From Chimonanthus salicifolius (lineage: Eukaryota; Streptophyta; Magnoliopsida; Laurales; Calycanthaceae): DNA of 64,000 nt. The DNA is taken from contig CM023540.1 of NCBI GenBank assembly GCA_013350335.1, positions 3,720,001-3,784,000 of the forward strand, read 5' to 3'. The position numbers and the translations under genes are program-made. Position 1 is the stretch's first letter; every line of letters starts with the position of its first letter. The notes beneath the pieces were generated by a model that had not been told where the DNA came from, did no database searches, and was given only the letters and a program-made list of their open reading frames with translations. Below are positions 24,501-32,944 of this stretch, in pieces.

Positions 24501-27500
24501 ATTTGTGATTATCGTTCAGACCCAAGTCCAAGGGTTTGCCTGCAATGTAAGGGATGAGCTCCATGCCCAGTGAAGAAAACAATAATACAAACACAGCGTA
24601 TGATATTCCTACTTCGTCAATGATATTTCAAATAATCAAGAATAACAATTTATTACATGCCCATGCCTTTGCAAAATGTAATGCTCAATACCAAATGCCA
24701 TATTCCAACCCATCATTACAATTACTGATATTTGGTGGTCTTCCCGACGAATCGAGGATAACACAACATCGCCTTAATGGCCTTCCCACATAAAGTGAGG
24801 ATAACACAACCTACCACCAAATAACAACCCTCATGACTTGTCACGGATATCACATCTCATCTACCATAATGGTCTTCCCACTTAAAGTGAGGCTAACAAT
24901 ACTACCACCGTCGTGGTTTTCGTGACAATCATGGATCGCACCCTCATACCCAATGCTATGAATATGAGAATGCTATGCTCAATGCCATTTCAACATGCTT
25001 AATTAATCATGACATACTCATAGAATTATGATTTCCATTCTAAGCAGATTATTGCATCATAATCGATATCTCCTTCACTATAGCATGCATATACCTTGAA
25101 ATAAACATAGCAATAATTCAAGCATCACAATGATTTGAATCATATAGACCAACATTCCAACATGTACCATCAAGATTGATATTCAACAATACCATACAAT
25201 TAATCATTAATCTACGAATATAAAATCATTGGATGTTTCAATATATTAATGGTTAGCTTTCACAATCCGGGCGGATTGGATCTCCTCACGGCCAATAGAA
25301 TATTTAGCCAAAATCTCCCTTACATTACTGTGAGTGAGCACCGGATTATAACCATCATTAACATGCGTCCAGTCTTTTTTAGATCCAACAATTATATTCA
25401 TAACATCCAAAACAATGCATAATTTTCATTGCACAACAACAAATAGAAGATTATATGGATACATTGTATGTAGTGAATTGTTTTCCTCACCTAGAAGTTT
25501 GTGAAGTGCCAACAATGAATCCAAACGCTTTCCAAGAGATATTAGCCTTGAGGACCAAAGTTTGCTGCGGATACGATTTAAAGATTTTACGTGTTATTAA
25601 AATGATGATTATTTATTTTCTTCGGCAATTTACATTAAGGTGAAGTATGTTGCTGTTTCAACTTTAGTCCATGGGTTATCTAAAGGTGTATGGTTAAGGG
25701 TAAAGGTTGAGTTCATACACTACATGGGTGAGCCATGCGTAAACCCACTTAACACTGATAAGTTAATGGAAACTTGTTCATAAAACTAGTCACTTTAACC
25801 AAATAAAATAAATTCATAGATATCTAGGGTTATATCTTAAAACATAAATACTCTATCTAAAAGAAATAATAACAATCTTATAAAAAAAACAGCAACTGAA
25901 TATATGAAGTGAGAATAAAACTACCTTGTAAAAATAGCTACTTCCTTTTTAAAATCATTGATCATTCTAAATACGCGGATAAGTAAAATCATCAAACACC
26001 TTTGAAACATAAGTGACTCTATAGAAAAGACCAACTACTAAGGGGTTTGGGTTTATGAAATACTCCTTTGAAAAACTCACAATCTAATTATAGGGTCATA
26101 GTGTTAAACCTTATAAGGTAACATAGTAACAATGATAAAGGTACAGTAACTACATACTGAAGTTGGTTTGAAGATTCACAACATTGTTACTATTGTTAGC
26201 CTACTATTGTGTCCGAAATAAATACTAACTCAATAATAGTGATTTTAAACCATCTTTTTCGTAAAATAAAATGAAAGACACATTTTAAAACCATCATTTA
26301 ATTACTTTGTAAATAAGACAAAATAGGATGAGAAATCTTGTAAATACTGTAACAATTGTAATACTTAAAATCTCAGATACTTCTTAAATAAAACAATCAA
26401 AACATAGGTGAGATCTGAAGAATCCCAAAGCATAATAATACATAGGTCCTTTAAAACAGTTCAGGTACATATATCTATCTATATTTGAAATCCCTTTTTG
26501 GTGATTTAAAGTAAAGGAGATAACTATATAACCAGGTAAATATGAAGTTTGGGCATCACATAAGTAAAAGGATTTTAAATAAAAAATAATACTATATAGT
26601 AACATTTAAAATAGATTACCAAAATGTTGTGTTTAAAAGTCCTCATCAGTCCCCAAGAATCGCTGTAGACTGAGAATTCAGTCCCCGATATTGCCGTTTA
26701 TCTCAATGGTTTGGCTGAAGACAGAGTTCTCTATAACTCATCATAGGTCTAAGGTAACAAAGTTCTGGGTTTTAACTTGTAAGTAAGCCACGGTAAAACA
26801 AAAAAAAGGGGGTTAATACATGGTGCTGGCAGCCAGCTTTGGGAAGCAAGGCTTGGTTAGGTACTGTTCACGGATGAGGGACAGTTATTGTTGGCAAGAT
26901 ATCAAATCTTGAAACATAGAAGAGAAAGGAAAAGAAGAGGAATCAAAGAGAAGAACGCGACATGCCTGGTTAGCTCGATATTGATGGCTGCGTTTGGATC
27001 TGTGTATAAGAGCAAGACCGAGAGAGCTTGGGGAGAGATCAAACTTGTTTCCACATGCTGCAGGCGAAAGATTTTTGATTCACAATGCTCGAAGGGAGAA
27101 GTGAGAACAATGCCAAGAGAGAGAGAGAGAGATGCAGTGCAAGGGATCGCAAAGATAGGGGTTTTCCCTCTTCCGCTTGACTTTAAGTGGGTGGTTGAGT
27201 CGGCCGCACCAATTCCTGAACGGAAGATCAGAATGAGTAAGGAAAAGGAAAGGGATTTGAGTCCCATTGAAGAAAGGAAAGGAAGGAGAAGTTTTCGGGA
27301 ACGACCGAAGGAGACGGAAGGGAGGAGAGAATCTTGCAGTTCTTTCAATCGGGATTTTTAGGGATTTGTAGACAAAAGGGGAAAATAAAGGAATTTACGG
27401 AAAGGGGGTGTGGGTGTTAAAGACCCACACGACTTATCCCTCTCGGGTTTTTAGGGTCGGGTTTCCCCTTTTTGATTTATTTGCCAATCATTTATTAAAT

Positions 27501-30500
27501 TTAGTTAATTCATGTTGGAATCTATTTATAGATTTTAAATTTAAAATAAAATATTTCCAATTGAAATTCTAACTTAGGGGAATTTTAAAAAATCTAAGTC
27601 GATAATTTATTTTCCATTCCCTTAATTTAATTCAAAGGGGGTAAATTTGTAAATTCCCATTGAAGAGAAAGTGTGTGAAATAGGGTCTATTATTCAATCC
27701 ATAAATTCAATTATATTTTCCCCAAATAAAATTATCAAATTAACTAACAAATCAATTTATACTAAGATAATTTTCTAAATTAATTTTACCCATCACTACT
27801 GACCCGGTACCTCGGGTCGGGTCATTACAAACAACCTGAGAGAATTCAACGAGTCGTCCGATTTGCTGATGAAGTAGACATGACTACACAAGTCGACATT
27901 GTTGACTCAGATTCCTCTAGTGAGTATACAACTCTTGGAGACAGTACAGGAACATCCGATTTGTTGATGAAGTAGATACCATGAGTATACAACTCTTGGA
28001 GACGGTACAGGAACATCAGGTTCATTGTCATGAATCCCAAGTGGACGATATGCAACACAGTGTCACAGAGGCCGAGGCCATTGATGAGTTTGTGTTTTGT
28101 GGTGCTCATTCCACGAGAACATTGGGCGAGCAATGACCTTATGTCGATCCAATGTGGGATGAACACCTGAACCAGTTGGCTTCACCTATTATCTCACAAG
28201 TTCTAGCAGTTGATGAAGCTACAACAAATACAAGTGCAACAGATGGATGTATCCGACCGCTTGAGTCAAGTTCCATCTTGAAGCAAGAACTTGAGACACT
28301 CAGTTACCATCTTGAGCCACAGTCCAGTGAGAAGCAACTGGAAGATGCTACAAACATAGGCGATAGAGAATGGTCCGTATAGATTCGTACACTGGGGATA
28401 GATGTCCGGCCTCTTTTGGACTCAAACCACACCATCTGGCCATATGTTGACCCAATTTGGGAGAGCTATTTGACACAGTCCTCAACACATACTGTTCAGT
28501 CACTTTTGGTAGGCGTCAATGCGACATCTCATGATTCACCGACTCCACAGCGAATGGTCACACCACACAATGTAATTTTGTGGAGACATAGGAAACAGAC
28601 TAAGAAAAGACCGCACCCTTCAGTTGTAAACCTCCTAAACTCGAGGACGAGTTTTCTAAGAGAGATGGAGTATGATGCAGACATCCGGAGACGTAATCGA
28701 AATTTTAATTTTGACCCAGGCAGGTATATTAGCAATTTAGCAAGTTCGGTGCCAAAGTTGAGAGATGAAAATTTTATGTTTGATCCCGGTGGGTGTGTTA
28801 GAAGTTTCGTCACTTCAGGTCCAAGTCGAGCCTAGCCCATGACAGAAAGTCAAGCCCAACTGTTTAGACCCAACTCATGTAAATGCCAAGCTGTGGTGTT
28901 AATGCTGCATGAATGGTTCTCAGTAGCATGATTCAACTTGAATTAATCATGGTCAAAGTCCTAAATATATTAGGACACGTGTAAACAACGTTGGATTTGA
29001 AAGGCAACACCGAGTTTAGATTTATTAGGATTATTTTGCTCGAATTAGCAGTTAGCTTATTTAGAACTATAGGCTGTATTAAATTAGAACTAAGCTATTT
29101 TAGAATTTTACCTTAATTAGGATTTCAGATCGAACCCATGTAAGGAGGGTCGGCTCCTTGTTTTTAGAGGAAAATCGGTAGATTTCTTCTATTTAAGCAT
29201 TGTAATAAGCCAGATTTGGGGGCATTTTGGATTAATAAAAGTTTTATTTTATTCTTAACAAACGGTGGTTTGTTTTTTTGGGCCTAAGACAACCAAGGTT
29301 GCACCCGAGTGTAGCTTTGTGCTGTGGAGTCCTCACCGAGTTGAGGCGTCTTGAGGATCAAGTGAACTCTTCTCTTCAAGAATAGGTAATTCTTAACTCA
29401 TCTAAGTTTTGGAGTTAATTGAATCAAGGTTCTAATTGTTGATTAAACCCAGTGACTCAGCGGGAACGCTGATGGTTTAATTAACTTGAGTCACGTCGAG
29501 TCGTGGATGTTGAAAACCAGTTTTGCATGGAAATTGATTTTTTTAACTGAATAATCAGATTTCAGAGATTGAAATAAGGTTTAAAACAATTTTAATTTTC
29601 TGCTTTTGAATTGATTTTTAAGTATAATTAAAACCAGTTTTAACGTTGTTGTGAGTGATTACAAATAGATCAAAACCCTATTTTTTTTACTGTTGAAAAC
29701 GTATCCAAATCTGAATTGGTGATTAAATTGGGTTTTAATCTTGATAACTAAGGTTGTTGGGTATAGATTTGGGTTAGCCCTTTTTACTGATTTTTTTTTT
29801 TTTATCAAAATCCAGGCCTAAGTGTTTGTTTTTTAAAATGAGTGAAACTGATTTTACTTGATGGTTTAAATCCAGTTTCTTTTAAAGCTTGATATTGTCC
29901 TTTTAAGACCCAGTTTTAACAAAACTGAGTGGATTTCAAAAGTATTCAGGTTTGTTTGAAAACCCATTCGAGTGTCGTGTTTTAAGTTAATTGATTTAAT
30001 TAATTTCATTACTTTGTGAGTTGGGTTTACTATTTGATATTCACGGGTTGTGTTAAACTCGTGTTGGTTTTTACTAAGCTTCCGCTCAAGGGATTGAGTA
30101 GGGTGTCTTATCCTACCCAGCCTACATCAGTTTGACAGACCATTCCAAAACAGAACCTTCGTTTTTCCAGACGACGGATCGCTAAACCACGATGTATTGT
30201 CCACTGTCAAAGGCGATGGATCGCCGACACGATGTGTCGTCCTGACAGTAAAAATCATTAGTTTGAATATTAAGGCCATGTTCTGATTTTGGTGTCAAAC
30301 ATCCATTTGCATTAGTTGATTATCCAGATATGATATCTAATCCTAGGCAAGGTTATCCTAAGGTGTTGGGTTCCACCTAAAGTTAGTCATTTGTGGCCAA
30401 TTTACCTTTGTGATGGCCATACACTTGGTGATGATGAATCTCCAAATTGATCTTCCATCTTTGAGGCTCTTGATTCAATCTTCATCACTCCTTGAGTCTT

Positions 30501-31486
30501 GTATTCTTGCTTCAACCTTCCGAGGTAATGCTTCACCGAAGTCATGGAATTGACAAATAGGTGTCTCGACAAGTCGGGGCACTAACAGATGATGTGTTTT
30601 TATTACAGTGGATTGTCTACTGAATGGTCATTCGGCAAATTATTTTACCTATAACATCATGTTTATTTCCATTTTAGTCCACTTGTTGGATATATGTCTA
30701 GAATATGGAATATGAGCTCTACGCTTCTGCCATATGCAAATGTCACAGTTCATAAATTAAAATAATTTGAGAAACAAATTGTATTAGAAAGTAATTCAAT
30801 TTGTCCTTGAGCGAGTGAACCCTTAGTTCTTCATGTAAGGGCTGTCTTCGAGTCTTGAGTACATACCCAAACCGTATCTTCTTATGTTCTTCAGCTAGAA
30901 CCACATGTAGAGTTCCCTATTTATTTACCAGTTGAGGTTATGCATTTGTTCAGATGTGCTTTTTAGCTGTTTCTTTGGTGTCAAGCATAAAGCTCCATGA
31001 AAATGCAGGCTACTTATTCAGTGCTTCTAGTTTGTTTTTTTATGTTGATTTTGGCATTATGTAATTCATCCTCTCCACATTATAACTCATAACTCTATGT
31101 TGTTCATTATTAACTCATGAACAGCCAGATCACCTGTTGGATGATGCTGGTTCTGCTGCGAAGAAACTGGGGTTTGAAAGGGCACAAACAGAGTCATATT
31201 TGTTTCGGTCACTCTTAGACAATAATGCATGTCTGGCATTTGGTTCTGATTGGCCAGTAAGCATGTTTTATGGTTAATATGAATCATGCTTTGACTAATG
31301 ATTATCAAAACTCGAACATCTAAATTACAAGCATTGTTCTGGATGTTTATCATGTATCTTTTTACTTCAGGTTGCAGACATCAATCCACTAAGAGGGATC
31401 AAAACTGCAATGTTTAGAGTACCTCCGGGTGGGGAAGATCCTTGGATACCTTCAGAATCTCTTACACTGAGTGATGCATTAAAAGC
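8169..31486 (+). CDS. LAF3: LAF3-like amidohydrolase, C-terminal half (five exons, partial)
   Basis: Exons 8169-8264, 8364-8462, 8569-8643, 31125-31256 and 31371-31486 join in one frame without stops; introns are GT-AG and the first four exons are multiples of three. The product matches the Amidohydro_3 family, closest to Arabidopsis LAF3, a metal-dependent hydrolase-like protein linked to phytochrome A signalling. Visible motifs: [22 protein letters not shown] (metal-ligand His), [18 protein letters not shown], and GSDWPVADINP with the catalytic Asp. The N-terminal HxH half lies outside the window. The fourth intron-sized gap (8644-31124) is about 22.5 kb of nested transposons. After 31486 the expected AYTISAAR-type exon starts at 31578 but hits a stop within a few codons. 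Substrate unknown. Identity is recognised by memory of the family, not by search. Confidence 0.85.
8364..8462 (+). CDS. LAF3-like exon (HAIGDKAND)
   Basis: 33 codons, acceptor CATCCTAG and donor AGG|GTAACT. Starts [15 protein letters not shown]; the His in HAIGD is a metal ligand in this family. Ends KDRRLR, joining to IEHAQ in the next exon. Confidence 0.9.
8569..8643 (+). CDS. LAF3-like exon ([10 protein letters not shown])
   Basis: 25 codons, acceptor TTTTTCAG and donor [27 protein letters not shown] carries the second conserved His of the metal centre. The donor GTTCAA is weaker than the consensus GTAAGT, notable because the following intron is over 22 kb. Confidence 0.9.
8644..9499. other. 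Start of the 22.5-kb intron, with a 45-bp direct repeat
   Basis: AT-rich intronic sequence. A 45-bp block starting AGAAGAAAGTAGGGAAACTC occurs at 8750-8794 and again at 9085-9129 with one difference. The 290 bp between them could be a small insertion or a local duplication; no terminal structure was recognised. Confidence 0.6.
9500..9835 (+). pseudogene. LINE reverse transcriptase core fragment
   Basis: Encodes [11 protein letters not shown], then [10 protein letters not shown] and [11 protein letters not shown], and [10 protein letters not shown], the RT palm of a plant LINE. The catalytic FADD reads FADN, so the second Asp is lost, and several stops and a deletion interrupt the frame. Decayed. 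Confidence 0.85.
9985..10579 (+). pseudogene. Ty1/copia RNase H fragment
   Basis: Blocks in shifting frames: [20 protein letters not shown], then [21 protein letters not shown], then KHIEVS and [11 protein letters not shown], which are the end of the copia polyprotein. It closes with a polypurine tract (GAAGGGGGGAAT) directly before the LTR at 10580. The upstream RT is absent. Confidence 0.85.
10580..10821 (+). mobile_element. Copia 3' LTR (short)
   Basis: Starts TGTGAAAATTATAAAATTTT right after the polypurine tract. The end is placed at GTTTCA (10821) by its CA and by the change to a CAG/CAA-rich stretch; this end is uncertain. Too short a region to find a second LTR. Confidence 0.55.
10822..11340. 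other. Unassigned stretch
   Basis: Includes a CAG/CAA run (10821-10840) and a minus-strand open stretch to 11017 with no recognised family. Nothing else seen. Confidence 0.4.
11341..11525 (+). mobile_element. LINE 3' UTR tail
   Basis: T-rich sequence with GATATACCTTTTAGACC, then TTTCCGCTCAAAAAA at the end. The same TTACCGCTCAAAA close is seen in the LINE ending at 55962, so this is the tail of a related element on the + strand. Confidence 0.6.
11730..12708 (+). pseudogene. Ty1/copia RT and RNase H fragment
   Basis: Starts at the RT catalytic block [14 protein letters not shown] (YVDD at 11747-11758), continues through [26 protein letters not shown] and the RNase H blocks [16 protein letters not shown] and [12 protein letters not shown] in two frames with several stops. 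Runs into the LTR at 12709. Protein blocks and LTR match the large element at 32584-53797, so both belong to one family. The 5' two-thirds, including the 5' LTR, is gone. Confidence 0.9.
12709..12961 (+). mobile_element. 3' LTR of the 250-bp-LTR copia family
   Basis: TGTTGTGGGACCCAC to TTATTATTCTACA, 253 bp, with typical TG/CA ends. The same LTR family occurs at 18114-18381 (+), 32584-32830 (-) and 53549-53797 (-). Confidence 0.85.
13050..13562. mobile_element. MITE-like element inserted in a LINE
   Basis: Begins TGTTGTTAAAATCTTACGAT and ends ATACGATTCGATTCTCACAACA, imperfect inverted repeats rich in ACGATTC. The interior is AT-rich without coding. The LINE reading frame resumes after it. 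ATCATTG on both sides (13045-13051 and 13572-13578) may be the target duplication but does not fit the TIR ends exactly, so superfamily is left open. Confidence 0.5.
14085..14341. repeat. hAT-like MITE end with 96-bp tandem repeat
   Basis: TAGACCTGGCAATGGGTTGGG resembles the common start of plant hAT MITEs (CAGGGGTGGCAAxxGGGT). Two 96-bp units follow (from 14093 and from 14189) rich in GGGTTCGGGTC and ATGGGTTAGTCGG. No matching opposite terminus was found downstream. Confidence 0.5.
14342..15559. other. Unassigned AT-rich intronic stretch
   Basis: Holds a roughly 120-bp imperfect duplication around ACCTTAAAA(T)TCAGAGAGAGAG (about 14692 and 14810). No coding or element ends recognised. Its last five bases, GATGA (15555-15559), are the target duplication of the element that follows. 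Confidence 0.5.
16182..16205. repeat. (CT)n microsatellite
   Basis: CT repeat in the LTR, also present in the 5' LTR at 21506-21534, so it is a family feature lying on the transcribed side of the TATA box. Confidence 0.9.
16348..16355 (-). promoter_or_regulatory. Probable LTR TATA box
   Basis: Minus strand TATATAAA in GCCTATATAAACTCC. Same sequence at 21676-21683 in the partner LTR. Confidence 0.6.
16380..16930. repeat. U3 palindrome array, GATTGATCGATC type
   Basis: Many short dyads built on ATCGAT/GATCGTGATC-like cores (GATTGATCGATCGATCA, CGATAGTATCG, GGCGATGGATCGCC, ACGATGTGTCGT), spaced in a degenerate longer repeat also marked by TTTGACAATGTTTGTC. Upstream of the TATA box on the coding strand. 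Confidence 0.75.
18114..18381 (+). mobile_element. 5' LTR of the 250-bp-LTR copia family
   Basis: TGTTGTGGGACCCACACATC to CCTTTTCTACA, 268 bp, followed without a gap by TGGTATCTGCCAAGG, a degraded initiator-Met primer site, so this is a 5' LTR on the + strand. It matches the LTRs at 12709 and 32584. Confidence 0.85.
18382..18960 (+). mobile_element. Untranslated leader of the copia insertion, truncated
   Basis: C/T-rich, GC-richer sequence with repeated CCGGCGA motifs, like the leader of the full element at 52741-53548. Open stretches at 18535-18943 look accidental. No gag or 3' LTR follows, so most of this copy was deleted; the right edge is approximate. Confidence 0.6.
19419..20621 (-). 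pseudogene. SIRE-like copia gag remnant
   Basis: Two minus-strand open stretches, 20621-20211 and 20168-19419, are separated by a stop near 20210. The first has [20 protein letters not shown] and an acidic run; the second starts with a coiled-coil-like region ([17 protein letters not shown]) and carries the zinc knuckle [14 protein letters not shown] (CX2CX4HX4C), which binds RNA in gag. It ends with a [12 protein letters not shown] block typical of SIRE gag. The capsid N-terminus is missing. Confidence 0.85.
20677..20690 (-). other. Primer binding site (initiator tRNA-Met)
   Basis: Minus strand TTGGTATCAGAGCC directly beside the LTR end at 20691. It fixes the orientation of this family: LTRs that read GTGAATAGG on the + strand are minus-strand copies. 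Confidence 0.92.
20691..20843 (-). repeat. Tandem duplication of the LTR U5 end
   Basis: 153 bp beginning TGGAGAGTTCTCGGTGTGC, repeated from 20844 as TGAGAGTTCCCGGTGTGC and matching through ATTAATCAAGAGATAT. The extra copy lies between the full LTR and the primer site. Confidence 0.88.
21506..21534. repeat. (TC)n microsatellite
   Basis: Counterpart of 16182-16205 in the 5' LTR. Confidence 0.9.
21676..21683 (-). promoter_or_regulatory. Probable LTR TATA box (5' LTR)
   Basis: Minus strand TATATAAA, same context as in the 3' LTR. In a full-length copy this would be the active promoter. Confidence 0.6.
21713..22179. repeat. U3 palindrome array (5' LTR), continued at 30170-30245
   Basis: Counterpart of 16380-16930, with GATTGATCGTCC, GCGATCGATCATGG, GATGGTATCGTC and CGATTGATCATGATAT. 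The last part (GGCGATGGATCGCC, ACGATGTGTCGTCC) lies beyond the insertion, at 30170-30245. Confidence 0.75.
22180..23621 (-). repeat. Left LTR, inverted
   Basis: On the minus strand starts TGATGTAGACATCATGAG (23621 down) and ends CCTACATCA at 22180. Preceded on that strand by AAGATACCAAGTA, comparable to the tract before the right LTR, so the copy seems to include the 3' polypurine side. Contains a C14 run (23491-23504) where the right LTR has a short CCCGGTGGG. Confidence 0.85.
23631..23654 (+). repeat. Stub of a + orientation LTR end
   Basis: 24 bp, TCTTATCCTACCCAGCC followed by TACATCA, identical to the last bases of the right LTR and placed where the 5' LTR should end, just before the primer site. 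Confidence 0.8.
23655..23675 (+). other. Degraded primer binding site
   Basis: TGGCTATCAAAGC at 23658 matches initiator-Met TGGTATCAGAGC with one inserted and one changed base. It gives the internal region a + orientation, in agreement with the right LTR. Confidence 0.6.
24039..27829. mobile_element. Solo long LTR (gypsy, Del/Tekay-like)
   Basis: 3791 bp, from TATCACGCCCCGCCTTCC to GGGTCGGGTCATTACA, flanked by ACCAA (24034-24038) and AACAA (27830-27834), a one-mismatch 5-bp duplication. Two relatives lie at 46014-52740 and 48484-51456. It contains a diverged tandem repeat around GGTCTTCCCACTTAAAGTGA (24735-24930) and a low-complexity GC-richer block (26880-27350). No internal domain, so a product of LTR-LTR recombination. 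The family is inferred from LTR length and the TGTCACGCCCCG end. Confidence 0.85.
27830..28672 (+). other. Internal region of the inverted-LTR element
   Basis: Together with 23655-24038 this is the whole interior, about 1.2 kb. Open stretches at 28152-28382 and from 28416 into the LTR encode polar, Ser/Thr-rich sequence without a family match; 23883-24038 has a Ser/Asp/Glu-rich repeat ([12 protein letters not shown]). A roughly 70-bp block around GATTTGTTGATGAAGTAGA and GGTACAGGAACATC is imperfectly duplicated near 27855-28020. No gag or pol signature, as in LARD-type elements. Confidence 0.6.
28673..30129 (+). repeat. Right LTR of the inverted-LTR element
   Basis: TGATGCAGACATCC to CAGCCTACATCA, 1457 bp. 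AAGAGAGATGGAGTA lies immediately upstream as a polypurine tract. A polyadenylation-like context (TTAATAAAAGTTTTATTTT) occurs near 29231. Confidence 0.85.
30588..31124. other. End of the 22.5-kb intron
   Basis: Starts with the second GATGA duplication and continues as AT-rich intron to the acceptor AACAG at 31124. No element recognised. Confidence 0.7.
31125..31256 (+). CDS. LAF3-like exon (PDHLLDD...GSDWP)
   Basis: 44 codons, acceptor TGAACAG and donor CCA|GTAAGC. Encodes [16 protein letters not shown], then LAFGSDWP, the catalytic-Asp motif of the family. Continues exactly where the exon at 8643 stopped. Confidence 0.9.
31371..31486 (+). CDS. LAF3-like exon ([10 protein letters not shown])
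   Basis: 38 codons plus two bases, acceptor ACTTCAG and donor GC|GTAATG. Encodes [14 protein letters not shown], the turn after the active site, and ends SDALKA. A following exon beginning with Tyr (AY) would be normal. Confidence 0.88.
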
Positions 31487-32469
31487 GTAATGAAATTTGA
31501 AAACTATTATCTTTCTGCTTCTGAATTTATATGCATATGCTGTATGCATTTTACCTGAATCTTTCGATTCCCTTCAGGTACCCCTCATGACATTGGTTTG
31601 GGAATGGACAATGTATCAATAAAATGCATAAAACATATTAAATGTTGAAATCAATAAAAAGTAGTTAAATTTTTATATCTGAATTAAAATTCTTATACAT
31701 CAAGATAACTGATGTCCATGTCCATATATCCAAGATCTTGGGCTCAACACAGCCCAACCTGGACTTCTCATACATCTGACTATCATAGGCTTTCTGTATA
31801 GGCAATAAATGTTACATGGGCGTTCCATTTTAAAGTTGCAGTTTGTTCGAGAAAAATTGACATTTCTATCAAGATAGGGAAAATATGATATTATTCTAAT
31901 GGTGTCTACTTTGTATTTAGTAGTTTCTCTTTATGGTTAAATTTTCTTTCTTTCATTGCTGCACATCTCAGGTTTCATGAGCTTCTATGCCCAACGACTT
32001 GCATTTGTTTTTACAACAAAACAAGTTCTTGTCTAAGCTACATATTACATTGCATAGATACAGTCTATGTTTGGATACCTAGGATATATTAATGCTGATT
32101 AAAAAGGTAGGATTTGATCTTTTCTCTTAGGGGTGGTTTGTCATTTTCGAGCTGATGGAAAATTATGAGCATAGAAAATAAGAACATTCTCTCTTCTTCC
32201 ATGGAATAAAGGCTCTTCGCCAAGAAAAAAAAATAGAGAGAGAGAGACTTTCCCCCATCCATAGAATAAAGGCTCTTTGCCAGCAAAAATATCGAGTCTT
32301 CAGAGCTTGATACAAGATCAAATTTCACGACACCACCTGTTGGATGACATTGATAAGAATTCAAAGATAATTTTTTTGCTGAATGGATTTCTTCAAGTTT
32401 ATAGGAAAAGAGGCTCTTAAGGTGTGAATATATACAGCTATGTACTCCATAAATATGCCTCTTAAGCCT
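31487..32469. other. Region after the last supported exon
   Basis: Begins with donor GTAATG. A good acceptor (CCCTTCAG) ends at 31577 and the following bases give Ala-Tyr in frame, as expected, but then Pro-Ser-stop. AATAAA occurs at 31618. The rest is AT-rich with an imperfect duplication of CCATGGAATAAAGGCTCTT (32199 and 32260). No other exon seen. Confidence 0.6.
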
Positions 32470-32583
32470 CTTAAGGTTTCAAAGTGGCACCGGCAGGTCC
32501 CATAGTTACCCACTTACAATTTGCATATGACACATTGTTTTTCTGCAAACCGGTTCTTCAGGAGTTATTGGGTTACAAGGCCA
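32470..32583 (+). pseudogene. LINE RT palm, left piece
   Basis: Encodes GFKVAPAGPIVTHLQFAYDT, where the catalytic FADDT reads FAYDT, so the first Asp of the pair is lost. Upstream in this frame is a stop, near the truncation point. Confidence 0.8.
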
Positions 32584-32830
32584 TGTAGAATAAGAGAATA
32601 AAGAAAAGGAAATTAGAGAAGAAATTCTCTGAATATTGTATTGATTGTCTCAATACACTGAATGGATACATGCATATATAAAAGAATGAGAGCTAATCTG
32701 GGGATCTATTTTAGGTAACAAATAACCCAATGATTATCTACAATCAATTACACCACTAATGAGATTTGGTGAACACTGCTCCGATGTGGGTCCCATAACC
32801 CTTATGTGTTCTAACATGGATCCCACAACA
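32584..32830 (-). repeat. 3' LTR of the copia element
   Basis: Coding strand TGTTGTGGGATCC to TTATTCTACA. Same family as 12709-12961 and 18114-18381. Confidence 0.92.
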
Positions 32831-32844
32831 CTCCCCCTCAAGCT
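32831..32844 (-). other. Polypurine tract
   Basis: Coding strand GCTTGAGGGGGAG directly before the 3' LTR; primes plus-strand DNA synthesis. Confidence 0.85.
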
Positions 32845-32944
32845 AGTTTGAAGATGTCGAGTAAACCCAACTTACTAACAACCAAATCGAGCTGAGTTCG
32901 GGGAACAAACTTGGTGAAAATGTCTGCTAGCTGATCCTTGGACT

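Larger units (their letters stand above)
22180..30129 (+). mobile_element. LTR element with LTRs in inverted orientation
   Basis: Flanked by a perfect 5-bp duplication GTTTG (22175-22179 and 30130-30134). The outer ends are TGATGTAGGCTGGG and its reverse complement. The left LTR (22180-23621) and right LTR (28673-30129) are inverted copies of one 1.44-1.46-kb sequence. Between them: a 24-bp stub of an LTR end in + orientation (23631-23654), a degraded primer site (23655 on) and about 1.2 kb of internal sequence split by a solo LTR (24039-27829). No pol protein recognised, so a non-autonomous element. Both outer ends correspond to the 3' (U5) end of the LTR. Confidence 0.85.
15560..30587 (-). 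mobile_element. SIRE-like Ty1/copia element, interrupted
   Basis: A minus-strand element bounded by a perfect 5-bp duplication GATGA (15555-15559 and 30588-30592). Order on the coding strand: 5' LTR 30587-20691, primer site 20690-20677, gag remnant, polypurine tract next to 17276, 3' LTR 17275-15560. LTRs open TGTTAGTGCC, as in SIRE/Maximus copia. Protease, integrase, RT and RNase H are absent, so it was defective or later deleted. It carries a copia LTR with leader (18114-18960) and a second LTR element (22180-30129). It lies in the host intron in antisense orientation to the gene. Confidence 0.9.
20691..30587 (-). repeat. 5' LTR of the SIRE-like element, interrupted
   Basis: LTR sequence at 20691-22179 and 30135-30587. 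The gap is an LTR element with one copy of its GTTTG target duplication. Sequence reads across the insertion exactly as in the 3' LTR (GATGTGTTTGACA). It also has a 153-bp duplication of its U5 end. Confidence 0.9.

Noticed and set aside
26888..27361. 157-codon open stretch as a gene
   Set aside because: It lies in a long solo LTR, has low-complexity Arg/Glu-rich codons from GA-rich DNA, and has an equally long antisense open frame.
31578..31590. Full exon 6 of the LAF3-like gene
   Set aside because: Only the first one or two codons fit; the rest does not match the family and reaches a stop.
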